From Curtobacterium sp. MR_MD2014 (GTDB lineage: Bacteria > Actinomycetota > Actinomycetes > Actinomycetales > Microbacteriaceae), in the NCBI RefSeq assembly GCF_000772085.1, contig NZ_CP009755.1:1364001-1428000 (forward strand): a stretch of DNA of 64,000 nt. The letters run 5' to 3'. The notes under the pieces are model-generated. The model did no database searches and was not told the origin of the DNA. It saw nothing but the letters and a program-made list of their open reading frames with translations. The position numbers and the translations under genes are program-made. Shown here piece after piece: positions 51,268-62,662 of the stretch. Within the stretch, counting starts at the first letter, position 1. Every line of letters begins with the position of its first letter.

Positions 51268-53853
51268 GTGACCACCGAGCACTCCACTGCGAACGCAACC
51301 GAGCACCCCGCCGGACCCGCAGCCGTCGATCCCGACGCCTACGACTTCCGCCGCATCCAGGAGAAGTGGCAGCCCCGCTGGGAGGAGCTCGGCCTCTTCA
51401 CGACCGACCTCGACGACTCGCGCCCGCGCAAGTACATCCTCGAGATGTTCCCGTACCCGTCCGGCGACCTGCACATGGGGCACGCCGAGAACTGGGCACT
51501 CGGCGACTTCGTGGCCCGCTACTGGCGGCAGCAGGGCTTCAACGTCCTGCACCCCATCGGCTGGGACTCCTTCGGCCTGCCCGCCGAGAACGCGGCGATC
51601 AAGCGCGGGGTCGACCCGGCGCAGTGGACCTACGCGAACATCGAGCAGCAGAAGGCCTCGTTCAAGCGCTACGCGCCGTCGTTCGACTGGACGACGGAGA
51701 TCCACACGTCGGACCCCGAGTACTACAAGTGGAACCAGTGGCTGTTCCTCAAGATGTACGAGAAGGGCCTGGCTTACCGGAAGGACAGCTGGGTCAACTG
51801 GGACCCGGTGGACCAGACCGTGCTCGCGAACGAGCAGGTGCTGCCCGACGGCACCTCGGACCGTTCCGGCGCCGTCGTCGTCAAGAAGAAGCTGACGCAG
51901 TGGTACTTCGCGATCACGAAGTACGCGGACCGGCTGCTCGACGACCTCAACCAGCTCGAGGGTCGCTGGCCGGCGAAGGTGATCGCGCAGCAGCGCAACT
52001 GGATCGGCCGTTCGGTCGGCGCCGACGTCGACTTCGTCATCGAGGGGCACGACGAGCCCGTCACCGTGTTCACCACACGTCCGGACACCATCCACGGGGT
52101 GACGTTCCTCGTCGTGGCGCCGGACTCGGACCTGGCGGCGTCGCTGGTCTCCGTCGCCCCTGACGACGTGCGTGCCGACTTCGACGCGTACCTGACCGCG
52201 ACGCAGAAGACCTCGGAGATCGACCGGCAGAACGCCGACCGGCCGAAGACCGGCGTGCCGCTCGGCCGCTCCGCGATCCACCCGCTCACGGGGGAGCGCC
52301 TGCCGATCTGGGCCGCCGACTACGTGCTCGCCGACTACGGCCACGGCGCCGTGATGGCGGTCCCGGCGCACGACCAGCGCGACCTCGACTTCGCCCGGGC
52401 CTTCGACCTGCCCGTCAAGGTCGTCGTCGACACGAACCAGCCGGTCACCGGTGCCATCCCGGTCATCCCCGAGGGGGCGACGCTCGAGGACCTGCCCGCG
52501 CTCGACCCCGTCTCGACCGGCGAGGCGCTCACCGGCCAGGGCCGGATGATCAACTCCGGGCCGCTCGACGGCATGTCGAAGCAGCACGCCATCACCGCGG
52601 CGATCTCCCTGCTCGAGGAGCGCGGGACCGGCCGGGCCGCGAAGACCTACCGCCTGCGCGACTGGCTCATCTCCCGTCAGCGCTTCTGGGGCACCCCGAT
52701 CCCGATCATCCACGGCGCCGACGGCACCGAGCACCCGGTCCCGATGGACCAGCTGCCGGTGCGCCTGCCGTCGACCGAGGGCCTCGACCTCAAGCCGAAG
52801 GGCACCTCGCCGCTCGGTGGAGCGACCGACTGGGTGAACGTGCCGAACCCGGTGGACGGCACCCCGGCGCTCCGCGACACGGACACGATGGACACCTTCG
52901 TCGACTCGTCGTGGTACTTCCTGCGCTTCCTGTCGGCCCAGGACGACACGCAGGCGTTCGACCCCGAGGCCGCTCGGAGGTGGGCGCCGGTCGACCAGTA
53001 CATCGGTGGCATCGAGCACGCGATCCTGCACCTGCTCTACGCGCGCTTCGTCACGAAGGTCCTGTTCGACCTCGGCTACCTCGACTTCACCGAGCCGTTC
53101 TCGGCGCTGCTCAACCAGGGCATGGTGCTCTCCGGCGGCTCGAAGATGTCGAAGTCGAAGGGCGGCGTCTCGCTCGGCGACGAGCTCGACGCGAACGGCG
53201 TCGACGCGATCCGACTCGTGATGGGCTTCGCCGGGCCGCCGGAGGACGACATCAACTGGGAGGACGTGTCGCCGTCGGCGTCGGCACGCTTCCTCGCCCG
53301 TGCCTACCGCCTGGCGCTCGACGTGACCTCGGCACCGGACGCCGTCTGGGCCGACGGCGACCGTGCCCTGCGCCAGGTGACGCACCGCTTCCTGGCCGAC
53401 GCGCCGGGGATGATGGAGGCCTTCAAGTTCAACGTCGTGATCGCGCGACTGATGGACCTGGTGAACGTCACCCGCAAGGCGATCGACAGCGGCCCCGGCG
53501 CCGGTGACCCCGCCGTGCGCGAGGCCGTCGAGACGATCGCCCTCGCCCTCGCCGTCTTCGCCCCGTACACCGGCGAGGAGATGTGGGAGAAGCTGGGCTA
53601 CGAGGCCACGGTCGCCACGTACGGCTGGCGGAAGGCGGACCCGACGCTGCTCGTGCAGGAGACGCTCACCGCGGTCGTGCAGGTCAACGGCAAGGTGCGC
53701 GACTCGTTCGAGGTGTCGAAGTCGATCGAGGCGGACGAGCTCGAGCAGCTCGCGCGGGCCTCGGCGAACGTGCAGCGGTACATCGGTGACCGCGAGATCG
53801 TCAAGGTCATCGTGCGGGCGCCGAAGCTCGTGAACATCGCGATCAAGGGCTGA
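51268..53853 (+). CDS. leuS: Leucyl-tRNA synthetase
   Basis: An 861-residue class I synthetase charging tRNA-Leu. The HIGH motif reads H69-M-G-H72 and KMSKS is exact at 626–630; between them lies the CP1 editing domain that hydrolyses mischarged tRNA (about 230–430). GTG 51268 is preferred because a -10 hexamer lies directly upstream; the frame is open to 51217. Full length for the bacterial type. Confidence 0.96.
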   Translation: MTTEHSTANATEHPAGPAAVDPDAYDFRRIQEKWQPRWEELGLFTTDLDDSRPRKYILEMFPYPSGDLHMGHAENWALGDFVARYWRQQGFNVLHPIGWDSFGLPAENAAIKRGVDPAQWTYANIEQQKASFKRYAPSFDWTTEIHTSDPEYYKWNQWLFLKMYEKGLAYRKDSWVNWDPVDQTVLANEQVLPDGTSDRSGAVVVKKKLTQWYFAITKYADRLLDDLNQLEGRWPAKVIAQQRNWIGRSVGADVDFVIEGHDEPVTVFTTRPDTIHGVTFLVVAPDSDLAASLVSVAPDDVRADFDAYLTATQKTSEIDRQNADRPKTGVPLGRSAIHPLTGERLPIWAADYVLADYGHGAVMAVPAHDQRDLDFARAFDLPVKVVVDTNQPVTGAIPVIPEGATLEDLPALDPVSTGEALTGQGRMINSGPLDGMSKQHAITAAISLLEERGTGRAAKTYRLRDWLISRQRFWGTPIPIIHGADGTEHPVPMDQLPVRLPSTEGLDLKPKGTSPLGGATDWVNVPNPVDGTPALRDTDTMDTFVDSSWYFLRFLSAQDDTQAFDPEAARRWAPVDQYIGGIEHAILHLLYARFVTKVLFDLGYLDFTEPFSALLNQGMVLSGGSKMSKSKGGVSLGDELDANGVDAIRLVMGFAGPPEDDINWEDVSPSASARFLARAYRLALDVTSAPDAVWADGDRALRQVTHRFLADAPGMMEAFKFNVVIARLMDLVNVTRKAIDSGPGAGDPAVREAVETIALALAVFAPYTGEEMWEKLGYEATVATYGWRKADPTLLVQETLTAVVQVNGKVRDSFEVSKSIEADELEQLARASANVQRYIGDREIVKVIVRAPKLVNIAIKG

Positions 53854-53942
53854 CGGCTCCCGGAGTCCTCCCCACCTGACCGGCCCGGCCGGTCCCTCCA
53901 CAGGAGGGGCCGCCGGGCCGTCGTCGTCCCCGTGGCGGGACC

Positions 53943-53948
53943 TACCGT
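53943..53948 (+). promoter_or_regulatory. Candidate leaderless promoter for comEA (-10)
   Basis: TACCGT (53943–53948) ends seven bases before ATG 53956. Confidence 0.5.
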
Positions 53949-53955
53949 GCCGGGC

Positions 53956-54708
53956 ATGACTGCTTCGTCTCCTGGAGGACCCGGTGCCGACGGGTCGTGG
54001 GCGTCCCGGTTCGCGCTCTCGCCCCGGGCGGCCGTGGTGCTGGCCGCCGTGGTGGTCGGGCTCGCGCTCGTGGTCGTCGCGATCGGGACCCTCGGGACGC
54101 GATCGACGGCCGGGGTGACGGTGACGAGCGCGCCCTCGACGGCGTCCGGCCGACCGGATCCGGGTCCGAGCACGGACGCCACGGGCGGCGCTCCCGGGTC
54201 CGGATCGCGCTCGGGATCGGCGAGTGCCGCGGCGGTCACCGTGTACGTGCTCGGCGCGGTGGTCCGGGCCGGGGTCGTCGAGGTCCCCGCCGGGACCCGT
54301 GTGGACGGCGCGCTGCAGCGAGCGGGGGGAGCCACGGCCGACGCCGACCTCGCCCGGCTCAACCTCGCTCGTCCGGTGGTGGACGGAGAACGCCTGTACG
54401 TGCCGCGGGTCGGGGAGACCGAGGTGCCCGAGGCGCTCCGGCCGGACGCGCCGGGTGCCGGGGGCGGGAGTGCCGCCGTCGGGGGTGGTGCCGGCGGCGC
54501 GGACGACACGGGCGCGGCCGTCGTCGACCTCAACACCGCCGACCAGCCGACGCTCGAGACCCTGCCCGGCATCGGCCCGGCACTGGCTGCCCGCATCCTG
54601 GCGTGGCGCGAGGAGCACGGCGGGTTCACGTCGGTGGACGACCTGCTCGAGGTCAGCGGCATCGGCGACACCCGCCTCGCCGAGCTGCGGGACCGGGTCC
54701 GGGTCTGA
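53956..54708 (+). CDS. comEA: ComEA-like DNA-binding competence protein
   Basis: A 250-residue membrane-anchored protein: one span (about 24–47), a Ser/Gly linker, an SLBB-type domain (VTVYVLGAVVRAGVVEVPAG, about 95–160) and a C-terminal helix-hairpin-helix DNA-binding domain (VDLNTADQPTLETLPGIGPALAARI, about 190–250). ComEA binds incoming double-stranded DNA at the cell surface. comEC follows immediately, so a DNA-uptake pair is present; no pilus genes are in the window and natural competence is not shown. Confidence 0.92.
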   Translation: MTASSPGGPGADGSWASRFALSPRAAVVLAAVVVGLALVVVAIGTLGTRSTAGVTVTSAPSTASGRPDPGPSTDATGGAPGSGSRSGSASAAAVTVYVLGAVVRAGVVEVPAGTRVDGALQRAGGATADADLARLNLARPVVDGERLYVPRVGETEVPEALRPDAPGAGGGSAAVGGGAGGADDTGAAVVDLNTADQPTLETLPGIGPALAARILAWREEHGGFTSVDDLLEVSGIGDTRLAELRDRVRV

Positions 54709-54711
54709 GTC

Positions 54712-57276
54712 GTGGAGGTGCAGCCGAGCCTCGTCGACCTGCGCCTGGCGGGACCGGTGGCCGTCGCGTGGGTCGAGGCGGCACTGCTCGTCGGGGCGCC
54801 GGGGCTCGCGTGGTGGTGCGCGACGACCGCGGCGACCGCCGGCACCGTGGTCGTCCTGGCGATCGTGATGCGGGGTCGGCGTGGGCGTGCAGCGCTGTCC
54901 GGCGGTCGCGGTGGTCTGCTGGGCGGCGTGCTGGGCGGCGTGCTCGTCGCGGCAGTGTGCTGCCTGCTCGTCGCGGTGGCGGTCGGGGTGGGCGCGGCGG
55001 CGCGGTCGCCGCAGGCGCTCGCCGACCGTGCCGGACGGACCGTGGCCGTCGAGGTCGTGCTGACCCGGGACCTCGCCCCCTCCGACCGGTCGACCACGGG
55101 CACGCTGCGGGCGATCGGTGACGTGGGCGGGCTCGAGGTCCCCGTGCGCGTGGTCCCGACCGGGCGTCTCCGTGCGTCGGCCGGAGCGGTGCTGCACGCC
55201 CGGGCGACGGTGCAGACCGACGACGGCGGCGCACCGACCACGGCGGTGGTGTTCCTGCGCGGACGTCCGACGAGCCTGCCGCCGACCGGACTGCTGGCAG
55301 CGTCGGAGCGCGTACGGCAGGCCTTCACGGCGGTGACGCGCGACCTGCCCGAACCCGGTGGCGCGCTGCTGCGCGGGCTGGCGATCGGGGACCGCAGCGG
55401 ACTCGACCCGGCGACCGAGTCCGCCATGGAGACGACCGCGCTGACCCACCTCACGGCGGTCTCCGGCTCGAACTGCGCCGTCGTCGTCGCGCTCGTCGTG
55501 GCCGGGTGCCGGGCGCTCGGGCTCCCTCGGGTCCTCCGGGCGGCCGCGGCCGTCGGGTTCCTGGTGGCCTTCGTGGTGCTCGTGCGACCGGACCCGTCGA
55601 TCGTGCGTGCCGCGGTGATGGCGGTGGTGGTCCTGGCGGTCCGGCTGTCGGGCCGCCCGCTCCGCGGGGTGCCGCTCCTGGCGCTCACCGTGCTCGGCAT
55701 GCTCGTGGTGGACCCCTGGTACGCCCGGGCGCCAGCGTTCGCGCTGTCGGTCCTGGCCACCGGTGGCATCATCGTGCTGGCACCGCGCCTGACCGCCCTG
55801 CTCGCGCGGCGGTGGTGGCAGCCCGTCGCCGCGGCGGTCGCGATCCCCGTCGCCGCACAGCTCGCCTGCTGGCCCGTGACGGTCGTGCTCGCCCCGACCC
55901 TCCCGACCTACGCGGTCCCGGCGAACCTGCTGACGGAGCCCCTCGCGCCCGTCGTCACCGTCGGCGGGCTCGCCGCGTGCGTGCTCGCTCCCGTCTGGCC
56001 CTGGGGCGCCGCGGTCGTCGCGCACGTGGCCTGGGCTCCCGCGGCGGTCATCGGTGCGCTCGCGCACGGGGCGGCCGCACTGCCGGCGGCGACGCTCGAC
56101 TGGCCCGCCGGACCGGTCGGAGCCGCGACGGCGGGGCTGGTCAGCCTGGCGGTCGCCGGTGCCGTCCTCGTGGATCCTCCGCGACGGACGTGGGCGCTGG
56201 TCGCGGCGGGTACCGTCGTCGCGATCGGGCTCGGACTCGTGGCCGTCCCGCGGCTCGTGGTGCGCTCGACCGTGCCGGGGGACTGGTCGGAGGTGGCGTG
56301 CGACGTCGGGCAGGGTGACGCCGTCCTGGTGCGCGACGGCGCCGGTCCGGTCGCCCTCGTCGACACCGGGGACGACGAGGAACTGCTGCTGCGGTGCCTC
56401 GACCTGGTCGGGGTCGACCGGGTCGACCTGCTCGTGCTGACCCACTTCGACCGTGACCACGTCGGCGCGGTCGGGGCGGTGGCGGACCGGGTGGCGAGGG
56501 CGCTCGTCGGTCCCGTCGGACGGCCCGAGGACGAGCGGGTCGTCGGGACGCTCGAGCGGGCCGGGGTCGAGGTCCGGACCGCGGACGACGGCACGTCGGG
56601 CACCCTCGGCGCGTTGCGCTGGCGGGTGGTGTGGCCGCGCGCCGGATCGTCAGCATCGGGCAACGACGCGAGTGTCGTCCTCGAGACCACCGCCGACGGA
56701 CCCTGCCCGACCTGTGTGTCCGGGGTGTTCCTCGGCGACCTCGGGGAACAGGCCCAGCGCCGGCTCCGACCGTTGGTCGAGGCGCACCCGGACGTCGTCA
56801 AGGTCGCCCACCACGGATCGGCCGACCAGGACCCGGCGTTGTACCGACAGCTCGCGGCGCCGATCGGACTCATCGGCGTCGGCGCCGACAACACCTACGG
56901 GCACCCGACGGCGTCGGCGCTCGACGCCCTCCGCGCCGCGGGGACGACCGCGTTCCGCACCGACGAGCAGGGCACCGTCGTGGTCTCGCGATCGGCCGAC
57001 GAATCGTTGCAGGTCTGGACCGAGCGGACGGCGCCGGCCACGACGACGGGGGTCCGTCCGGCGGGAGGTCCGTCTGTGGCGGCCCGTAGGATCGGAACAG
57101 GCCCCGACCAGCTCGCTCCGGAGCCGACGGAAGGAACGCATGCCCGCCAAGAAGCCCACGCGCGCCGCCGCGAAGATCGACCAGGTGCCGTGGTCCGGTG
57201 TCCGGCCGGCGCCCGTCGTGCTGGTCACCGGTCCCGAGCAGTTCCTGGCGGAGCGGGCGAGCAGCGTCCTCCGTGA
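54712..57276 (+). CDS. comEC: ComEC/Rec2-family DNA uptake channel
   Basis: An 854-residue polytopic protein: N-terminal spans, an OB-like extracytoplasmic segment, the competence domain (TALTHLTAVSGSNCAVVVALV near residue 245) and a C-terminal metallo-beta-lactamase-like domain with LTHFDRDHVGAVG and VAHHGSADQD. It is the predicted inner-membrane DNA channel and nuclease. The last 46 codons overlap holA in another frame and read as Arg/Pro/Ala-rich, non-conserved sequence, so the true functional end may be near residue 775–790. GTG 54712 lies three bases after comEA. Confidence 0.9.
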   Translation: MEVQPSLVDLRLAGPVAVAWVEAALLVGAPGLAWWCATTAATAGTVVVLAIVMRGRRGRAALSGGRGGLLGGVLGGVLVAAVCCLLVAVAVGVGAAARSPQALADRAGRTVAVEVVLTRDLAPSDRSTTGTLRAIGDVGGLEVPVRVVPTGRLRASAGAVLHARATVQTDDGGAPTTAVVFLRGRPTSLPPTGLLAASERVRQAFTAVTRDLPEPGGALLRGLAIGDRSGLDPATESAMETTALTHLTAVSGSNCAVVVALVVAGCRALGLPRVLRAAAAVGFLVAFVVLVRPDPSIVRAAVMAVVVLAVRLSGRPLRGVPLLALTVLGMLVVDPWYARAPAFALSVLATGGIIVLAPRLTALLARRWWQPVAAAVAIPVAAQLACWPVTVVLAPTLPTYAVPANLLTEPLAPVVTVGGLAACVLAPVWPWGAAVVAHVAWAPAAVIGALAHGAAALPAATLDWPAGPVGAATAGLVSLAVAGAVLVDPPRRTWALVAAGTVVAIGLGLVAVPRLVVRSTVPGDWSEVACDVGQGDAVLVRDGAGPVALVDTGDDEELLLRCLDLVGVDRVDLLVLTHFDRDHVGAVGAVADRVARALVGPVGRPEDERVVGTLERAGVEVRTADDGTSGTLGALRWRVVWPRAGSSASGNDASVVLETTADGPCPTCVSGVFLGDLGEQAQRRLRPLVEAHPDVVKVAHHGSADQDPALYRQLAAPIGLIGVGADNTYGHPTASALDALRAAGTTAFRTDEQGTVVVSRSADESLQVWTERTAPATTTGVRPAGGPSVAARRIGTGPDQLAPEPTEGTHARQEAHARRREDRPGAVVRCPAGARRAGHRSRAVPGGAGEQRPP
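57087..57092 (+). promoter_or_regulatory. Candidate holA promoter inside comEC (-10)
   Basis: TAGGAT (57087–57092) lies within the 3' end of comEC and about 48 bases before holA. Confidence 0.4.
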
Positions 57277-58159
57277 CCTGCTCGTCGGCGAGGACCCGGC
57301 GCTCGAGGTGCACGACCTCGAGGCAGACCAGTACGCCCCCGGCCTCCTGGCGACGCTCGCGAGCCCGTCGCTCTTCGGCGAACCGCGGCTCGTGCGGGTG
57401 ACGAACGTCGAGAAGTGCACCGATGCCTTCATCACCGAGACGATCTCCTACCTGCAGGCGCCCGCTGACGACGTCACGCTGGTCCTGCGACACGGTGGGG
57501 GCATGCGCGGCAAGAAGCTGCTCGACACCATCCGCAGCGGGGTCGGCGGCGGCGTCGAGGTCCAGTGCGACGAGCTCAAGCGCGACACCGACAAGATCGA
57601 CTTCGTCAACGCCGAGTTCCGGGCCGCCCGGCGGAAGATCGCGCCCTCGGCAGTCCGCACGCTCGTCGCGGCGTTCTCCGACGACCTCGCGGAGCTCGCG
57701 GCGGCGTGCCGGCAGCTGCTGGCCGACGAGGCCGAGGAGATCACCGACCGCACCGTCGACAAGTACTACGGCGGTCGCGTCGAGACCAACGCGTTCAAGG
57801 TCGCGGACATCGCGCTCGCAGGACGCTCGGCTCCGGCGATCGTCGAGCTGCGGCACGCCCTCGCGACGGGGGAGGCGCCGGTGCCGATCGTCGCGGCGTT
57901 CGCGAGCAAGATCCGCACGATGGCCAAGGTCAGCGCCTTCCGCGGGCCGAGCGGCCAGGCGGCGTCCGCACTCGGCATGGCGCCGTGGCAGGTGCAGCGC
58001 GCGCAGCGCGACGTCGCCGGGTGGAGCGAAGCCGGGTTGGCGAACGCGATCACGAGCATCGCGGCGGCGGACACGGCGGTGAAGGGCGGCTCTCGCGACG
58101 CGCACTACGCGCTCGAGGTCATGGTCCGCACCATCGCCCGTCGCGGCGAGGAGCGCTGA
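57140..58159 (+). CDS. holA: DNA polymerase III delta subunit (HolA)
   Basis: A 339-residue clamp-loader subunit. After a short basic N-terminus, PVVLVTGPEQFLAERASSVLRDLL opens the AAA-like domain I; FGEPRLVRVTNVEKC and a C-terminal collar domain (APAIVELRHALATGEAPVPIVAAFASKIRTM) follow. Delta opens the beta clamp. ATG 57140 has GAAGGAACGC upstream. The gene starts 137 bases before the comEC stop in a different frame. Confidence 0.93.
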   Translation: MPAKKPTRAAAKIDQVPWSGVRPAPVVLVTGPEQFLAERASSVLRDLLVGEDPALEVHDLEADQYAPGLLATLASPSLFGEPRLVRVTNVEKCTDAFITETISYLQAPADDVTLVLRHGGGMRGKKLLDTIRSGVGGGVEVQCDELKRDTDKIDFVNAEFRAARRKIAPSAVRTLVAAFSDDLAELAAACRQLLADEAEEITDRTVDKYYGGRVETNAFKVADIALAGRSAPAIVELRHALATGEAPVPIVAAFASKIRTMAKVSAFRGPSGQAASALGMAPWQVQRAQRDVAGWSEAGLANAITSIAAADTAVKGGSRDAHYALEVMVRTIARRGEER

Positions 58160-58270
58160 GGCGGGACGCGCCTCCAGGCCGCACGTGGACGCCGAGCCGC
58201 GGCCGCCGTGCCCGTGCCCGCTCGTGCCGGTGCGGCGCCCGTGCACGCGCCCGCTCGTTCTCGCACGGGA

Positions 58271-58333
58271 CGAACCACGGATCCGACATCGAACCAGCAC
58301 CATCGGCTGGTTCGATGTCGGATCCGTGGTTCG
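58271..58333. repeat. Perfect 28-bp inverted repeat
   Basis: The arms at 58271–58298 and 58306–58333 are exact reverse complements over 28 bases with a 7-base centre (58299–58305). They contain GGATCCGACATCGAACCAG, less GC-rich than their surroundings. It is far longer than a terminator needs. Confidence 0.9.
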
Positions 58334-58380
58334 ATCCGCACGGGGTACCGCGCGCGGCGACGAGGCTGCGGCACAACGAG

Positions 58381-58420
58381 AAGCACCTCGCGCCACGGAT
58401 CTCCGTGGCGCGAGGTGCTT
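58381..58420. repeat. Perfect 19-bp inverted repeat
   Basis: The arms AAGCACCTCGCGCCACGGA (58381–58399) and its exact reverse complement (58402–58420) have only two bases between them. Flanking CAACGAG and TTGTTCTCG extend the complementarity imperfectly. Confidence 0.9.
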
Positions 58421-58443
58421 CCGGTTGTTCTCGAGCGAGTCGC

Positions 58444-58558
58444 GCCGCGGCCGACCAGGCGCTGCCGCAGCGGTGCCGCCGCCGCCACGAGCGCGCCGTC
58501 GCCGCGGCCGACCAGGCGCTGCCGCCGCGCTGCCGCCACGAGCGCGGCGCCGCTGCCG
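58444..58558 (+). repeat. GC-rich direct repeat with 57-base offset
   Basis: GCCGCGGCCGACCAGGCGCT occurs at 58444 and again at 58501, followed each time by GCCGCC-rich sequence with CCACGAGCGCG. Confidence 0.75.
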
Positions 58559-58625
58559 CCGCGGCGCCACGAGCGCGCCGCGCCGCGCCGCGCCGCCACG
58601 CCCCGCCCGGACACGCCCCGCAACG

Positions 58626-58660
58626 ACGAGAGCCCCGCACCATCGGTGCGGGGCTCTCGT
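58626..58660 (-). terminator. Terminator of rpsT
   Basis: Perfect 16-bp arms (58626–58641 and 58645–58660) with a 3-base loop lie 15 bases beyond the rpsT stop on the minus strand. Confidence 0.85.
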
Positions 58661-58675
58661 GCAGGTGTCAGACGC

Positions 58676-58936
58676 TCAGAGCGCGGAGACCTTCTTGGCG
58701 ATGGCCGACTTGCGGTTCGCCGCCTGGTTCTTGTGGATGACGCCCTTGCTCACGGCCTTGTCGAGCTTCTTCGCCGCGAGGGCCAGGGCCGCGACGGCCT
58801 TGTCCTTGTCGCCGGCGACGACGGCCTCGTTCGTGTGGCGGATGACCGTCTTGAGCTCCGAGCGGTAGGCCTTGTTGCGCTCCTGGGCCTTGAGGTTGGT
58901 CTTGATGCGCTTCATCTGCGACTTGATGTTCGCCAT
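58676..58936 (-). CDS. rpsT: 30S ribosomal protein S20
   Basis: An 86-residue, very basic protein starting [21 protein letters not shown], the S20 signature, and ending [14 protein letters not shown]20 binds 16S rRNA early in 30S assembly. AAGGAGCAACACGC precedes the ATG at 58936. It is the only minus-strand gene in this part of the window and sits beside holA, a common bacterial pairing. Confidence 0.97.
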   Translation of the reverse strand: MANIKSQMKRIKTNLKAQERNKAYRSELKTVIRHTNEAVVAGDKDKAVAALALAAKKLDKAVSKGVIHKNQAANRKSAIAKKVSAL

Positions 58937-59045
58937 GCGTGTTGCTCCTTGTTCGTCTGCTACGGGTGGTCGCGACGTCGGGTAGAGGGGCCCTCTGTCG
59001 CATCGCGTTCCACCCGTGGGCGGGGAACGCGGAAGCCAGCCACCA

Positions 59046-59051
59046 ACCCTA
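59046..59051 (-). promoter_or_regulatory. Candidate rpsT promoter (-10)
   Basis: On the minus strand TAGGGT (59051 down to 59046) predicts a leader of about 100 bases for rpsT, long enough for translational autoregulation. Confidence 0.35.
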
Positions 59052-59140
59052 CCAGCAGACCCACGGACCGCCAAAGCCCCGACGCGCCGCGCTCCGTCGC
59101 AGGGCCGCACGGTGGAAACGCCCCCGCAACACGGACGGGC

Positions 59141-59146
59141 TACCGT
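59141..59146 (+). promoter_or_regulatory. Candidate leaderless promoter for the aminotransferase (-10)
   Basis: TACCGT (59141–59146) ends six bases before GTG 59153. Confidence 0.5.
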
Positions 59147-59152
59147 GACGAG

Positions 59153-60319
59153 GTGCCATCCCTCGCTCCACGCATCGACTCCGTCCCCGCCTCCGGCATC
59201 CGTCGCGTCTACGAGCAGGCGGCCCTGCTGCGAGCCGACGACACCGACGTCGCGATGCTCGTGATCGGTGAGCCCGACGTCCCGGTCGCGCCGCACATCG
59301 GCGAGGCCGCGCGCCGCGCGTGGACCGAGGACCGCACGGACTACACGCCGAACGGCGGCATCGCACCGCTCCGCGCGGCGATCCGCGACAAGCTCCGTCG
59401 CGAGAACCGCATCGAGGTCGACGTCGAGCAGGTCTGGACGACGATCGGCGCGACCCAGGCACTGTTCCAGGCGATGACCCTCGTGCTGAGCCCCGGGGAC
59501 GAGGTCCTGGTGCCCGACCCCGGCTACACGACCTTCACGATGAACGCGCACATCATCGGTGCCACCCCCGTGCCGTACCGGCTCGAGCCGCAGCACGACT
59601 TCGAACCCGACCTCGCGGCACTCGAGGCGAGCGTCACCGAGCACACCCGTGCGATCGTGGTGAACTCGCCGTCGAACCCGCTCGGCTCGGTGTTCGGCGA
59701 GGACACCCTGCGCGCGCTGCTGGCCCTGGCGAAGCGGCACGACCTGTGGGTGATCAGCGACGAGGTCTACGAGTACTTCACCCACGGCACGCGTCACGTG
59801 AGCATCGCGGCCCTCGACGACGACGACCGGGTCTTCACCGCCTTCTCGTTGAGCAAGACGTACGCGATGACCGGTGTCCGGGTCGGCTACCTGGTGACGC
59901 CGAAGGGCATGGGGCCCACGATGCGCACGACGCAGGAGGCGATGATCAGCTGCGTCGCGGAACCGGACCAGTGGGCCGCGCTGGCGGCGATCGTGGGCGA
60001 CCACCAGGCGGTGCAGGACGCACGCGAGCACTACCGTGCGAACCTCGCCGTCGCGAAGGAGGTCCTCGACGCAGCGGGCATCCGCTACCTCGACCCGCGC
60101 GGCGCCTTCTACCTGTGGATCGACGTCTCGCACGCGTCGCAGGGCGACGTCGCCGAGTGGGCGCTGGCGTTCCTGCACCGCGAGCACGTCGCGGTCGCCC
60201 CGGGCAGCGCCTTCGGTCGGTCCGGTGAGGGGTGGATCCGGGTCTGCCTGGCGGCGACCGTCGACGACCTCCGTCGCGGCCTGGGAGCGCTGCCGGCGCC
60301 CGCCAGCGTGACCGTCTGA
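59153..60319 (+). CDS. Class I/II pyridoxal-phosphate aminotransferase
   Basis: A 388-residue fold-type I aminotransferase. [13 protein letters not shown] and [15 protein letters not shown] are the N-terminal substrate region, [13 protein letters not shown] and ISDEVYEYF hold the PLP-contacting Asn and Asp/Tyr, and [16 protein letters not shown] has the PLP-binding lysine K235. It resembles aspartate-type aminotransferases, but the amino acid used cannot be fixed. GTG 59153 is preferred over the long frame-open extension through repeats because of the adjacent -10 hexamer. Confidence 0.92.
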   Translation: MPSLAPRIDSVPASGIRRVYEQAALLRADDTDVAMLVIGEPDVPVAPHIGEAARRAWTEDRTDYTPNGGIAPLRAAIRDKLRRENRIEVDVEQVWTTIGATQALFQAMTLVLSPGDEVLVPDPGYTTFTMNAHIIGATPVPYRLEPQHDFEPDLAALEASVTEHTRAIVVNSPSNPLGSVFGEDTLRALLALAKRHDLWVISDEVYEYFTHGTRHVSIAALDDDDRVFTAFSLSKTYAMTGVRVGYLVTPKGMGPTMRTTQEAMISCVAEPDQWAALAAIVGDHQAVQDAREHYRANLAVAKEVLDAAGIRYLDPRGAFYLWIDVSHASQGDVAEWALAFLHREHVAVAPGSAFGRSGEGWIRVCLAATVDDLRRGLGALPAPASVTV

Positions 60320-60366
60320 CGGACGGGAGGCCCGTGACGGGCACGACCACGCGCCTCCGGTCCGTC
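60318..60366 (+). terminator. Terminator-like palindrome of the GGACGGGAGGC family, copy 5
   Basis: Nineteen-base arms (60318–60336 and 60348–60366) pair with two mismatches, overlapping the aminotransferase stop codon. Confidence 0.7.
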
Positions 60367-60476
60367 CTGCACACCGTCCAGGGCCCCGGCGCGCCTCCAC
60401 AGGTCGGCCTGCGGTGCGCGCTGCCCGTGTGCAACCGTGGGACAATCGTTCGACCGCACCGACCCCCTGAGGAACC

Positions 60477-62324
<1,848 letters not shown>

Positions 62325-62662
62325 CCGCTGCGAGCACGAGCAGCACGACGGAGCCCCGCCACGAGCGGGGCTCCGTCGTTCCCGGACCCGCTCGTCCCGG
62401 TGCGGTAAGCGGACGAGATCGGGGCGCAGTCCGCCGGGGGTTCGGGGGCGGCCGGCCTGGTCCTCCGCGGATGCGGTGGGTGGACCGGGCAGTCTGCCCG
62501 CACTCTGGGGGACCGGGCAGGTCACCCGATCTGTACGGTCGCATCTGTACCGAGGGCGACTGAAGACCCCTCAGTTCAGGGTGGACCCGGCCGCCCGGAC
62601 CGTGCGTGCTCCTGCGCCACGGCGCTCGAGGACCCGGGGTGCACACGGAGGTGCGAACCACG
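62325..62662. other. Gap between lepA and the first SipW-type gene
   Basis: Apart from the lepA terminator (62345–62379) I see no gene or repeat. ATCTGTACGG and ATCTGTACCG around 62529–62552 form a short near-direct repeat close to where a promoter is expected (CTGTAC twice, 16 bases apart). Confidence 0.5.
62345..62379 (+). terminator. Terminator of lepA
   Basis: Perfect 15-bp arms (62345–62359 and 62365–62379) with a CACGA loop lie 20 bases after the stop. Confidence 0.85.

Larger units (their letters stand above)
58160..58625. other. Hairpin- and repeat-rich gap between holA and rpsT
   Basis: No gene is supportable. It contains a perfect 28-bp inverted repeat, a perfect 19-bp inverted repeat and a 57-base-offset GC-rich direct repeat. 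The two hairpins lie 110 and 220 bases beyond holA. The gap holds almost only G/C outside the hairpins. Confidence 0.75.

Noticed and set aside
50584..56460. A 1958-codon open frame on the minus strand opposite cydC, leuS, comEA and comEC
   Set aside because: Same reason: it spans several well-supported plus-strand genes and the gaps between them, and the product is low-complexity.
58208..59152. N-terminal extension of the aminotransferase through the hairpins and opposite rpsT
   Set aside because: It would place rpsT antisense inside it and the added residues are repeat-derived; GTG 59153 has its own promoter hexamer.
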